A stretch of 64,000 bases of DNA, from contig NZ_JAANOY010000001.1 in assembly GCF_011320095.1 (NCBI RefSeq), positions 124,001 to 188,000 on the forward strand, in the 5' to 3' direction. Source of the stretch: Cognatiluteimonas telluris. GTDB lineage: Bacteria > Pseudomonadota > Gammaproteobacteria > Xanthomonadales > Xanthomonadaceae. Position 1 is the first letter of the stretch; the number at the start of each line of letters is the position of its first letter. A program made the position numbers and the translations under genes. The notes under the pieces are model-generated. The model had not been told where the DNA came from. It made no database searches and saw nothing but the letters and a program-made list of their open reading frames with translations. Shown in pieces: positions 10,602 to 19,213 of this stretch.

Positions 10602-11869
10602 TGAGCGCCCTGCTCGACTCGCTGGCGGCTGGCTTTGGTGGCGACGCCGGACGGCGCGCGCAGCTCGACGCGATCGTCGCCGAAGGCCTGCCGGGTCCGC
10701 GCAGCGAAGCCTGGAAGTACGCGCCGCTGCGCGCGCTGGAGCGCCGGAATTTCGAGCCGGCACCGATCGCGCTCGCGACGTACGACCCGGCACTGGTCGC
10801 TGCCCTCCCCGCGCCGCGGCTGGTGTTCGTCAATGGCCGCTTCGATCCCTCCGCTTCGGATGGCCGCGGTTTGCCGGACGGGGTCGAACTGCTGCCCTTG
10901 TCGCAGCTGCTGCGCGAAGGCAGCCCACGCGACGGCAACGTGCTGCAGCGGCGCTTCGACGGTCGCGACGAAGTCTTCGCACGTTTGAATGCCGCGCTCG
11001 CCGACGAAGGCGCGGTGCTGCGGATCGACGACGGCGTGTCGGTCGCGCCAACGATCCACCTGGTCTTCATCGGCGCGCCGGCGATGGGCGATGTCGCCTG
11101 GCACGCGCGGCATCTCATCGCACTGCGCGCGGACGCAAGCGCCTCGGTGGTCGAGCACCATCTTTGCGGCGGCGCGCACGCCAACCTCGGCAATACGCTC
11201 GCCCACGTGCACCTGGGCCGGGGCGCGCAACTGGTCCACGCCCGCGTGCAGGACGAAGCCACGGGCGCGATCGCGCTGGCGCGCACCGATGCGGTACTGG
11301 CGGGCCAGGCGCGCTACACCCGCGTCGACCTCGAGCTCGGCGGCGCCCTGTCGCGGCATGAACTCAACGTGCGGCTGGAAGGCACCGGCGCCAGCGTGCG
11401 GGCCAACGGCGTGCTGCTCGGCAGCGGCCGGCAGCACCTGGAAACCCGCCTGGGCATCGAGCACATCGCGCGCGACACCCGCTGCGACCTGGTCTGGCGC
11501 GGGCTGGCCGCGGGCCGCGCGCGCAGCGTCTTCCACGGTGGCATCGTCATCCGGCCGGGCGCCGACGGCAGCGATGCGACGCTGTCGAACAAGAACCTGT
11601 TGCTCGGCGACAACGCCGAGATCGATGCGCAGCCGGTGCTGGAGATCCATGCCGACGAGGTCAAGGCCGCGCATGGCGCAACCGTCGGCCAGCTCGATCC
11701 CACCGCGCTGTTCTACCTGCGTTCGCGCGGCCTGCCGGAACCGGCCGCGCGCCGGTTGCTGACCGGGGCGTTCTGCCGCGAAGTCGTCGCGCTGATCGAA
11801 CACGCTGCCCTGCGCGATGTCCTCACGGCCGCGCTGGACCACGCGCTGGCGCGGATGGAGGTGGCATGA
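10601..11869 (+). CDS. sufD: Fe-S cluster assembly protein SufD
   Basis: SufD (422 residues) pairs with SufB in the scaffold complex and helps iron acquisition. The N-terminal region contains RSEAWKYAPLRAL, and the C-terminal signature is DPTALFYLRSRGLPEPAARR, which parallels the SufB C-terminus. It overlaps sufC by 1 base and sufS by 4 bases, which indicates tight translational coupling. Length is normal. Confidence 0.95.
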
Positions 11870-13128
11870 ACACCGCCCGCCCGACGCCAGCACTGGCGGG
11901 CGCGGCCGACCCGGCCGTCGACTGGGCGCGCGTGCGCGCCGACTTCCCGCTGCTCACGCGCCAGGTGCATGGCAAGCCGCTGGTCTACCTGGATTCGGCC
12001 AATACCGGGCAGAAACCCGCGGTCGTCATCGACACGGTCGACGACTTCTACCGACGCCACAACGCCAACGTCAGCCGCGCCGTGCACGCGCTCGGCAGCG
12101 AGGCGACGGAAGCCTACGAGGCCGCGCGCGGCAAGCTCGCACGCCACCTCAACGTGCGCGCCGACGAGATGGTCCTCACCAGCGGCACCACTTTCGCGAT
12201 CAACCTGGTCGCCTATGCGTGGGCGTTGCCGCGGCTCAAGCCGGGCGACGCGATCTTGCTCACGCGAATGGAGCACCACGCCAACATCGTTCCCTGGCAG
12301 CTGATCGCCGAGCGCGCCGGCGCGGTGATCAGGGTCGCCGAGATCACGCCCGACGGCGCCCTCGACCTGGATGCGCTGCACGCGGCGATGACGCCGGAGG
12401 TCAAGCTGCTCGGCGTCACGCACGTCTCCAACGTGCTTGGCACGGTCAATCCGGTGCGCGGGATCTGCCGCGAGGCGCGCCGGCGCGGGATCGTCACCGT
12501 CGTCGACGGCTCGCAGGCGGTGCCGCACATGGCGGTCGATATCGCCGCGATCGGCTGCGACTTCTATGCCTTCACCGGCCACAAGATGTGCGGGCCGACC
12601 GGCACCGGCGGCTTGTGGGGCCGCCGCGAACACCTGCAGGCGATGCCGCCGTTCCTTGGCGGTGGTGAGATGATCCGGCAGGTGCGCTTCGAGGGCACGG
12701 TCTTCAACGATCCACCGCACCGGTTCGAAGCCGGCACGCCGAACATCGCCGGCCACATCGGCCTCGGGGCCGCGGTCGATTACCTCGATGCTCTGGGCAT
12801 GGACCGCGTCGCCGAGCGCGAGGCCGACCTGCTGGCGCATCTCACCCAGGCCATGCAGCAGGTCGAGGGATTGCGCATCTTCGGCACCGCGCCGCACAAG
12901 GCGTCCGTCGTCAGCTTCCTGGTCGAAGGCGCGCATGCGCACGACCTGGCCACGCTGCTCGACCTGGAAGGCGTCGCAGTGCGCTCCGGCCATCACTGCG
13001 CGCATCCACTGATGCAGTATTTCGGCGTGCCCGCGACCTGCCGCGCGTCGGTCGCGTTCTACAACACGCATGACGAGATCGAGGCGTTCGTCGCGGCGCT
13101 GCGCAAGGTCCGGCGCTTGCTGGGCTAG
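11866..13128 (+). CDS. sufS: Cysteine desulfurase SufS
   Basis: SufS (420 residues) is a PLP enzyme that takes sulfur from cysteine as an enzyme persulfide. The PLP lysine is K240 in TGHKMCGPTG; the reactive cysteine is C378 in RSGHHCAHP. This RSGHHC form places it in the SufS rather than the IscS group. Class II desulfurases normally need a SufE or SufU acceptor, and none is visible in this operon. It overlaps sufD by 4 bases. Confidence 0.96.
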   Translation: MNTARPTPALAGAADPAVDWARVRADFPLLTRQVHGKPLVYLDSANTGQKPAVVIDTVDDFYRRHNANVSRAVHALGSEATEAYEAARGKLARHLNVRADEMVLTSGTTFAINLVAYAWALPRLKPGDAILLTRMEHHANIVPWQLIAERAGAVIRVAEITPDGALDLDALHAAMTPEVKLLGVTHVSNVLGTVNPVRGICREARRRGIVTVVDGSQAVPHMAVDIAAIGCDFYAFTGHKMCGPTGTGGLWGRREHLQAMPPFLGGGEMIRQVRFEGTVFNDPPHRFEAGTPNIAGHIGLGAAVDYLDALGMDRVAEREADLLAHLTQAMQQVEGLRIFGTAPHKASVVSFLVEGAHAHDLATLLDLEGVAVRSGHHCAHPLMQYFGVPATCRASVAFYNTHDEIEAFVAALRKVRRLLG

Positions 13129-13151
13129 AATTTTCCGGTGGTGTCGCGAGG

Positions 13152-13177
13152 GCTCGCGGCTGGAGCCGCTCCTGGGG
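13152..13177. repeat. Palindromic intergenic repeat, family A
   Basis: A forward copy (GCTCGCGGCTGGAGCCGCTC then CTGGGG) lies between sufS and the next gene, about 18 bases before the start at 13195. It could form a hairpin that limits expression of the three distal genes. Confidence 0.65.
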
Positions 13178-13194
13178 AAGGCGAACGGGGACCG

Positions 13195-13482
13195 ATGACG
13201 ATGACCGAAGAGATCGCCAGCCTGCTGCGTGAGATTCGCGACCAGCAGCGGCTTCAGATCGAACGCCAGGGCGAGGCGCTGGCGCTGCAGCGGCGGCAGT
13301 TCGAGATGTACGAGGCGCAGCTGGGCCGGGTGGAGAACATCAATACCCGCGCCGAAGCCATCCAGGGTCGCGCCGCGAAGGCCATCAAGCTCGTGCTCTG
13401 GGTTGCGCTGCCCCTGCTGCTTTTGTTGCTGGCAGCGATGGCGTGGCCGTGGCTGCGCTATCTCGCGTACCGATTCGCATGA
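13195..13482 (+). CDS. Small coiled-coil protein with C-terminal membrane anchor
   Basis: This 95-residue protein has a heptad-like polar helix (about 8-60, rich in Glu, Arg and Gln) and one strong hydrophobic segment at about 66-88 (VLWVALPLLLLLLAAMAWPW). The expected topology is a cytoplasmic coiled coil with a C-terminal membrane anchor. ATG 13195 is chosen over a GTG at 13138, which lies before the repeat; CGGGG precedes it. It sits between sufS and an acetyltransferase and overlaps the latter by 4 bases. I recognise no family and assign no function. Confidence 0.7.
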   Translation: MTMTEEIASLLREIRDQQRLQIERQGEALALQRRQFEMYEAQLGRVENINTRAEAIQGRAAKAIKLVLWVALPLLLLLLAAMAWPWLRYLAYRFA

Positions 13483-14024
13483 CGGCCGCGCTGCAGTTCC
13501 GTCTTGCCGGCCGCGACGACGTCGATGCGATCGTCGCGCTGGTGGAATCGGCGTACCGCGGCGACGCCAGTCGCGCGGGCTGGACGACCGAAGCGGACCT
13601 GCTCGATGGCCGTCGCACTGGTGACGATGAAATCCTGGCGACGCTGGCATCGCCGGGCAATGTGTTCCTGCTCGCCGAGCAGGCGTCCGGGGGAGCGGGC
13701 ACGCGCGACCTGCTCGCGTGCGCGCACATCGCCGAACAGGACGGCGCCGGCTACTTCGGCATGTTCTCGGTGCAGCCGCGCCTGCAGGGCGCCGGCATCG
13801 GCAAGCAGGTGCTCGCCGAAGCCGAGCGCATCGTGCGCGATGACTGGCAGCTGCCGGCGATCCGCATGACCGTGATCGACGTGCGCGACGAACTGATCGC
13901 CTTCTACGAGCGACGCGGGTATCGCCGCACCGGGATCCACAAGCCCTTCCCCTATGGCGACGCGCGCTTCGGCGATCCCAAACGCGACGACCTGCGCTTC
14001 GAAGTGCTGGAGAAGCCGCTGTGA
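13479..14024 (+). CDS. GNAT-family N-acetyltransferase
   Basis: This 181-residue protein carries the acetyl-CoA pyrophosphate loop QGAGIGKQ within FSVQPRLQGAGIGKQVL, followed by the usual C-terminal ERRGYRRTG strand-helix. It should acetylate a small amine or protein amino group; the substrate is unknown. Start ATG 13479 overlaps the upstream stop as ATGA; the frame continues upstream to 13443 without need. It is part of the distal SUF operon. Confidence 0.85.
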   Translation: MTAALQFRLAGRDDVDAIVALVESAYRGDASRAGWTTEADLLDGRRTGDDEILATLASPGNVFLLAEQASGGAGTRDLLACAHIAEQDGAGYFGMFSVQPRLQGAGIGKQVLAEAERIVRDDWQLPAIRMTVIDVRDELIAFYERRGYRRTGIHKPFPYGDARFGDPKRDDLRFEVLEKPL

Positions 14025-14362
14025 GCGCGGCTGGCGGCACTGTCGGCTGGGTGCGTGTGTGCGCCACCGGCGAGCTGCTGCCGGGCGAATCGCGGGTGGC
14101 GTGGGACGGCGACACGGCGATCCTGGTCGTCAACTACGACGGCGATTTCTACGCGCTGGAGGATCGCTGCAGCCACGAGGATTTCGAATTGTCGGCCGGC
14201 CCGTTCGACGCCGAGGAGGCGACCATCGAATGCGTGCTGCACGGTTCGAAATTCGACGTGCGCAATGGGCTCGCGCTCAATCCGCCGGCCTATTCGCCGG
14301 TGGTGAAGTTCCCCACCCAGGTGGCGGAAGGCGCGGTCTGGACGCGCGACGATCGCGGGTGA
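14021..14362 (+). CDS. Rieske-type [2Fe-2S] ferredoxin
   Basis: The 113-residue protein has the Rieske motif C50-x-H52 and C71-x2-H74 (CSH and CVLH), which binds a [2Fe-2S] cluster with two Cys and two His. Similar proteins are ferredoxin subunits of non-heme iron oxygenases, but no oxygenase lies next to it. Its place as the last gene of the SUF operon suggests a redox role in cluster assembly or repair. It starts at a GTG overlapping the previous stop. Confidence 0.88.
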   Translation: MSAAGGTVGWVRVCATGELLPGESRVAWDGDTAILVVNYDGDFYALEDRCSHEDFELSAGPFDAEEATIECVLHGSKFDVRNGLALNPPAYSPVVKFPTQVAEGAVWTRDDRG

Positions 14363-14513
14363 CCGGTTTGCGCGCGGCAGCGGTGCATGGTCGCTGGCGG
14401 CACGCCAATGGACGACCCGCGGACGATCCGCGACTGATCCTCCCGTCATCCGGCTGAGCCCGTTTGCGGCTTGGACGCCCGCTCCCGGACGCGACATGCG
14501 CCGTCCAGTTGTT

Positions 14514-14532
14514 GCGAATGCTTATCATTTGC
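14514..14532 (+). promoter_or_regulatory. Fur-box-like site upstream of the TonB receptor
   Basis: The 19-mer GCGAATGCTTATCATTTGC matches the classical Fur consensus at 13 of 19 positions by manual alignment. It ends 40 bases before the receptor start and overlaps a -10-like TATCAT (14523-14528). Iron repression by Fur is inferred and fits the genes downstream. Confidence 0.6.
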
Positions 14533-14572
14533 GGTTGAATGGGCGGATTCCCGCACCGGTTTCCCTCCCTGC

Positions 14573-16915
14573 ATGTCCCCCATCCGTAGCCGTAAGCACC
14601 TGCGCAATCCGCTCCTGTTCGCCAGCCCGTTGTCGCTCGCCACCCTCCTCGCCGGGGGCCTGCTTGCCCTGCCGGCATCGGCGCAGGATGCCCAGGACGC
14701 GGTGAACGCCGCGGGGGGCAGCGGCGGCACGTCCGGCCCTGCCGAGGCCCTCGACCATATTTCTGTGGTGGCCCAGCGACTGAAGTACGGCCCCTCGGAC
14801 CTGAGCTCGCCGAAATTCACCCAGCCGCTGGTCGACACCACGCGCACGGTGAGCGTGATCGGCAACGACCTGTTCAACGAGCAGGGCGCGACTTCGCTGG
14901 TCGAGGCGCTGCGCAACAGCCCGGGCGTCGGCACCTTCTATGCCGGGGAAAATGGCAGCACCAGCACCGGCGACACCGTGTACATGCGCGGGTTCGACGC
15001 GTCCAGCAGCATCTTCGTCGACGGCGTGCGCGACCTGGGCTCGGTGTCGCGTGATGTGTTCAACATCCAGCAGGTCGAAGTGCTGAAGGGGCCGGCGGGG
15101 ACGGATTTCGGCCGCAGTTCGCCGACCGGCGCGATCAACATGGTGAGCAAGCAGCCGCGCATGGAGGACGCCGTCGACGGCAGCGTTTCATTCGGCAGCG
15201 CGGACCAGAAGCGCACCACGGCCGACCTCAACCGCGCCATCGGCGAGCACAGTGCATTCCGCGTCAACGTGATGGCGCAGGACGGCGGCGTCGCCGGTCG
15301 CGACGAAGTGAGGAACAAACGCTGGGGCATCGCGCCGACGCTGGCCTTCGGGCTGGGCACGTCGACCCGCGTCTATCTGGACTACCTGCACGTGCGCCAG
15401 GACAACATTCCCGATGGCTTCGTGCCGACGATCGGGTTGCCTGGATTTTCCTCGCCCGATCCCGCGCGCCCGTGGCTGTCGGACGCGCCGCCGGTGGACA
15501 GCAGCAATTTCTACGGCACCGCGTCCGACCATGACGACCAGACGATCGACATGGCGACGGTGCGCGTGGAGCACGCGTTCTCCGACGGCGCGCGGTTGCA
15601 GAACACCACGCGTTGGGGCCGCAACCAGCAGGACTTCCTGTTGACCTCGTTCACTACCACCGAGGCGAACTGGGTCACGCCCGATCCGGACGACCGCTCG
15701 ACCTGGACCATCGCGCGCAGCAATCCCAACTTCAAGGACCAGCGCAACACCATCGTCACCAACCAGACCAACTTCGGCCTGCATTCGGGCGAGGTCGGCG
15801 GCATGCAGAACGACCTGAGCGCAGGCGTGGAAGTCAGCCGGGAAACGCTGCTCACGCACGGACAGGCCGCCCTTGATGGCAGCACCTGGCCAGCCGCGAA
15901 CCTCTATCGGCCCGATGCCAGCGCTAGCAGCCCGGCCTACGGACGCAACGGCGCGCACGGCCGCGCGCGCACGGACACCGCGGCGCTGTACGCATTCGAT
16001 ACGCTCGCGTTCAATGCGCGCTGGCAGGCCAATGCCGGCGTCCGCCTGGATCGCTACCGCACCGCGCTGGACGCGATCGCGGTCTGCAGCGCCACCCGCT
16101 CGCCGTTGTGTGGCACGTTGCCGGCGGGCTCGCTGGTCCCCAACAACGCGCGTGCCCGCGACACGCTGTTCAACTGGAACGTCGGCCTGTTGTACAAGCC
16201 GGCGGCCAACGGCAGCCTCTACGCCAACTACGCGACTTCGCAACAGCCTCCCGGCGGCGCCACGCTGGAGCTGAGCACGGCGAGCAACAACGCCAACAAC
16301 CCGATCTTCGACCCCCAGAAGGCGCGCACTGCGGAAGCCGGCACCAAGTGGGAGTTCTCCGATGGTCGCCTGCTGCTGGCCGCGGCGCTCTACGACACCC
16401 GCATCAGCAATGAAGTCATCGTCGATCCCACCGACGACAGCGCCTACCTGCAGGCGGGCGAGAAGCGCGTGCGCGGCGTGGAGCTCGGTGCGATCGGCCG
16501 CATCACCGACGCGTGGTCGCTCTCGGCCGGCTACACCACCATGGATACCAGCGTCGCCGCCGGACCGGCGGTGACCGCGGATGGCTCGGGCAACCTGGCG
16601 TACACGCCGCGCAACGCGTTCACCAGCTGGTCGACCTACGACGCCGGCAACGGCCTGACGTTTGGCGGTGGCGCCCGCTACAACGGCGGGCTGCACCGCG
16701 GCACAGACCGCGCCATCGGCACGCCCGCCAGCACCGACGGTTACTGGGTGGTCGATGCGGTGGCGACGTATGCCTTCAGCCCGAAGTTCGGCTTGCGGCT
16801 GAATGTCTACAACCTGTTCGACAGGGATTATGTCGCGGCGATCAACAAGAGCGGTTATCGCTACGTCCCCGGCGTGCGCCGTTCGGTGCTGCTGAGCGCG
16901 GATTTCCACTTCTGA
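14573..16915 (+). CDS. TonB-dependent siderophore receptor
   Basis: This 780-residue outer-membrane receptor has a signal peptide ending near LPASAQD, a plug domain (TRTVSVIGNDLF, then EVLKGPAGTDFGRSSPTGAI) and a 22-strand-type barrel ending in the aromatic LLSADFHF. It should import ferric catecholate-type siderophores using TonB energy; the ligand is inferred from resemblance to Fiu/PiuA-like receptors and from the PiuC gene that follows. ATG 14573 is chosen because the frame upstream overlaps the Fur-like box. Confidence 0.92.
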   Translation: MSPIRSRKHLRNPLLFASPLSLATLLAGGLLALPASAQDAQDAVNAAGGSGGTSGPAEALDHISVVAQRLKYGPSDLSSPKFTQPLVDTTRTVSVIGNDLFNEQGATSLVEALRNSPGVGTFYAGENGSTSTGDTVYMRGFDASSSIFVDGVRDLGSVSRDVFNIQQVEVLKGPAGTDFGRSSPTGAINMVSKQPRMEDAVDGSVSFGSADQKRTTADLNRAIGEHSAFRVNVMAQDGGVAGRDEVRNKRWGIAPTLAFGLGTSTRVYLDYLHVRQDNIPDGFVPTIGLPGFSSPDPARPWLSDAPPVDSSNFYGTASDHDDQTIDMATVRVEHAFSDGARLQNTTRWGRNQQDFLLTSFTTTEANWVTPDPDDRSTWTIARSNPNFKDQRNTIVTNQTNFGLHSGEVGGMQNDLSAGVEVSRETLLTHGQAALDGSTWPAANLYRPDASASSPAYGRNGAHGRARTDTAALYAFDTLAFNARWQANAGVRLDRYRTALDAIAVCSATRSPLCGTLPAGSLVPNNARARDTLFNWNVGLLYKPAANGSLYANYATSQQPPGGATLELSTASNNANNPIFDPQKARTAEAGTKWEFSDGRLLLAAALYDTRISNEVIVDPTDDSAYLQAGEKRVRGVELGAIGRITDAWSLSAGYTTMDTSVAAGPAVTADGSGNLAYTPRNAFTSWSTYDAGNGLTFGGGARYNGGLHRGTDRAIGTPASTDGYWVVDAVATYAFSPKFGLRLNVYNLFDRDYVAAINKSGYRYVPGVRRSVLLSADFHF

Positions 16916-16969
16916 TCGAGCGTGGATGGCCGGCGGACATCGCCAGAGCCAACGCACACGGAGCCTTCG

Positions 16970-17647
16970 ATGCTGCTGCACATTCCGCAGGTGCTGGAAC
17001 CGTCCCAGGTCGAGCGCATGCGCCAGCGCCTGGAAGCCGCGCCATGGGTCGACGGGCGCGAGACCGTGGGCGCGCAGGGGGCGCAGGTCAAGCGCAACCG
17101 GCAGTTGCCCGACGCCTCCCCGCTGCGGCGTGAACTGGGGGCCGAGGTATTGGCGGCATTGGCGGGCAATGCGCTGTTCCATGCCGCCGTGCTGCCGGCG
17201 CAAACGATGCCGCCGCGCTTCAATCGCTACGAAGGCGGCGGCGAATACGGCATGCATGTCGACGGCGCGATGATGGCACTCGATGGCGGCGGGTGGCTGC
17301 GCAGCGACGTGGCCGGCACGTTGTTCCTCAGCGAACCGGACAGTTACGACGGCGGCGCGCTGATCGTCAGCGACACCTACGGCGAGCACGAAGTGAAGCT
17401 GTCCGCAGGCGACCTCGTCGTCTACCCGGCCGACAGCCTGCATCGGGTCGAGCCGGTGACGCGCGGTGCGCGACTGGCGGCGTTTTTCTGGGTACAGAGC
17501 ATGGTCCGCGACGCGCAGCGGCGCCGCATGTTGCTGGAGCTCGATGCCAGCGTGCGCAAACTCACGGCCGCCAACGCCGATCGCGATGCGCTGCTGCAAC
17601 TGACCAACCTCTATCACAACCTGCTGCGACTCTGGGCCGAGCCCTGA
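16970..17647 (+). CDS. piuC: PiuC-like Fe(II)/2-oxoglutarate (PKHD-type) hydroxylase
   Basis: The 225-residue enzyme has the facial triad H96-x-D98 and H158, and an Arg in the TRGAR segment for 2-oxoglutarate. These match PKHD-type hydroxylases of the PiuC/YbiX group, which accompany catecholate siderophore receptors. The reaction is iron- and 2OG-dependent hydroxylation of an unproven substrate. It lies 54 bases after the receptor; CGGAG precedes ATG 16970. Length is normal. Confidence 0.92.
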   Translation: MLLHIPQVLEPSQVERMRQRLEAAPWVDGRETVGAQGAQVKRNRQLPDASPLRRELGAEVLAALAGNALFHAAVLPAQTMPPRFNRYEGGGEYGMHVDGAMMALDGGGWLRSDVAGTLFLSEPDSYDGGALIVSDTYGEHEVKLSAGDLVVYPADSLHRVEPVTRGARLAAFFWVQSMVRDAQRRRMLLELDASVRKLTAANADRDALLQLTNLYHNLLRLWAEP

Positions 17648-17685
17648 GCGCAGCCAGGCCGCCATCCGATCTTCCACGCCGCGCA

Positions 17686-18330
17686 ATGACCATTCCTTCC
17701 ATGCACCGCAAGCCCACCCCGACCCGCACCCACCACGCGCGTACCCACCGCTGGATCCGGCAACTGCATCTGTGGATCGGCGCGTGGGGCGCGCTCGCCG
17801 CCGTGCTCTACGGCTTGACCGGGCTGGTGATGAACCATCGCAGCGGCGACAACGCCTGGCCGCAGGGCGAAAGCAGCGATGCCGGTCGTGTGCAACTGTC
17901 TGTCCCGGTTTCCGCACGCGCATCGGCCGAGGCGCTGTCGCTCTGGCTGCGCGACAGCCAGCACCTGGACGCGCAGACGATCCGCAAGGGACCGCCACGC
18001 GGCAGCGATGGCGGCGCCGAACAATGGAACCTGTCGGGAGGCGACGCGCGCGCCTCGTGGTCGCTGCAATACACACCGGGCGCGGCGCAGGCCGAAGTCA
18101 AACACAGCCGGCAAAGTTGGTTGGCGGCCTTCAACCGCCTGCACAAGGGTGTCGGCGGCGGCTGGGCGTGGGTGCTGCTCGGCGACAGCTTCGCCGTCGG
18201 CATGCTGCTGCTGGGGCTGTCGGGGCTGTGGATGTGGGCGCGCGGACGCAGTGCGCGGCAATGGGCGCTGAGCGTGTTCGGGCTGGGTGCCGCGGTATCG
18301 GCCGCGGTGGTGTTGCCGGCGTTGTTCTAA
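17686..18330 (+). CDS. PepSY-associated membrane protein
   Basis: This 214-residue protein has an N-terminal membrane segment with paired His residues (WIRQLHLWIGAWGALAAVLYG) and two C-terminal segments (WAWVLLGDSFAVGMLLLGLS and VFGLGAAVSAAVVLPALF). This is the layout of PepSY_TM/PiuB-like proteins, thought to reduce iron or assist in siderophore use. Its place behind receptor and piuC supports an iron-uptake role. ATG 17686 or ATG 17701 could be the start. Confidence 0.8.
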   Translation: MTIPSMHRKPTPTRTHHARTHRWIRQLHLWIGAWGALAAVLYGLTGLVMNHRSGDNAWPQGESSDAGRVQLSVPVSARASAEALSLWLRDSQHLDAQTIRKGPPRGSDGGAEQWNLSGGDARASWSLQYTPGAAQAEVKHSRQSWLAAFNRLHKGVGGGWAWVLLGDSFAVGMLLLGLSGLWMWARGRSARQWALSVFGLGAAVSAAVVLPALF

Positions 18331-18347
18331 CGGCGCCCGGTATCCGG

Positions 18348-18947
18348 TCAGCGCTGTGGCTGCAAGCGGGCCAGCAGCAGTTCGCCGCCACCATCGAGCA
18401 CGAAGCGCTCGCGCGCGCTGCCCGGCGCCGCCAGCAGCGCGGTGTCCGCCGTCGCCAGATCCGGTAGCCCGGAGGCAGCGGCAAAACGCGCCTGGCCGGC
18501 CATCAGGTGCACGGCCCACAGGCTGCCTGGTTCGACGAACACCACCATCGGCCCCACCAGCGGCCGGTGCCAGAGCTGGGCATCGATCGCATCGCGACGC
18601 CACATCAGGTTGAAATCCTGGGTCGGGCCATCGATCAGCTGCCCGCTGACAGCGCGCTCACCGGAAAACCGCAGGCGATCGTGAGGCGGCAGCAACTCGT
18701 TGACCTGGCCATCGTCGAAACACAACCGCAGACCGTTGCCCGACAGCAGCACGAGCTCGCGGTCGACGCCATCGAAACGCGAAAACGCCGCATCCTGTTC
18801 GATCTCGGCGATCGACAACCGCCAGGTCCAGTCGCCCTCGCCGGCCGAACGGGCGATCTCGCGCGTCCATCCGAGCTGGTTCTTCCAGCGCTCGCGCCGG
18901 TACAGGCGCGCGGGGATGACGCGGGTGCGTTCGGCGGACAAAGGCAT
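18348..18947 (-). CDS. HutD-family cupin-like protein
   Basis: The 199-residue protein matches HutD, a beta-barrel cupin-like family often linked to histidine utilisation. Typical features are YRRERWKNQLGWTREIA near the N-terminus and the central WTWRLSIAEIEQDAAFSRF. No hut enzymes lie nearby, so the role here is open. I chose ATG 18947; the frame is open further upstream but that part overlaps the comEA terminator region. It converges with the PepSY gene across 17 bases. Confidence 0.85.
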   Translation of the reverse strand: MPLSAERTRVIPARLYRRERWKNQLGWTREIARSAGEGDWTWRLSIAEIEQDAAFSRFDGVDRELVLLSGNGLRLCFDDGQVNELLPPHDRLRFSGERAVSGQLIDGPTQDFNLMWRRDAIDAQLWHRPLVGPMVVFVEPGSLWAVHLMAGQARFAAASGLPDLATADTALLAAPGSARERFVLDGGGELLLARLQPQR

Positions 18948-19034
18948 GCCCACAGTGTAGTGCGGCCGCGACGGCGGCCGTTGGCGGGCGCGTCCCGGCC
19001 ATCGTCCGGCGCATCGGAGCCATGCACGCGAGCG

Positions 19035-19079
19035 ACGAAAAGAAGCCGCCCGACCCTGCTTCCAGCGGGGCCGGGCGGC
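19035..19079 (-). terminator. Rho-independent terminator for comEA and its 3' RNA
   Basis: On the minus strand, GCCGCCCG (19079-19072) pairs with CGGGCGGC (19052-19045), an 8-bp GC stem, followed by the T-rich TTCTTTTCG (19044-19036). It is one of the few convincing intrinsic terminators in the window. Confidence 0.75.
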
Positions 19080-19190
19080 ATACGTCCCTGTTCCGGCCTC
19101 CTTGCCGGGCTTCCTCGGGGCGTCCTTGCCTGGTGCCAGGCGCGCTCCGCGCTGCCTGCCCCAGTGGATCGGGGGCGGCACGCGGCCGCG
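19035..19190 (-). ncRNA. Candidate GGA-rich structured RNA downstream of comEA
   Basis: On the minus strand between the comEA stop and its terminator there are seven GGA triplets between 19148 and 19061. One is in a textbook CsrA/RsmA-binding hairpin: stem CCGGC/GCCGG with hexaloop AAGGAG (19108-19093). A second AAGGAC sits between GGC and GCC (19130-19119). A strong hairpin followed by TTCTTTT ends the region. It may be a 3'UTR-derived or independent RNA that titrates CsrA/RsmA. No independent promoter is clear, and the ends are approximate. Confidence 0.35.
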
Positions 19191-19213
19191 CGCGCCCCGG
19201 TTGTCGCGTTGCG

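Noticed and set aside
15188-18076. Minus-strand open frame of 962 codons opposite the TonB receptor and piuC
   Set aside because: It mirrors the codon phase of high-GC genes, spans three well-supported plus-strand genes, and is rich in Arg, Ala and Gln with no domain.
18948-19181. N-terminal extension of the HutD frame
   Set aside because: The 78 extra residues are Arg- and Pro-rich, run through the comEA terminator, and precede the conserved HutD start.
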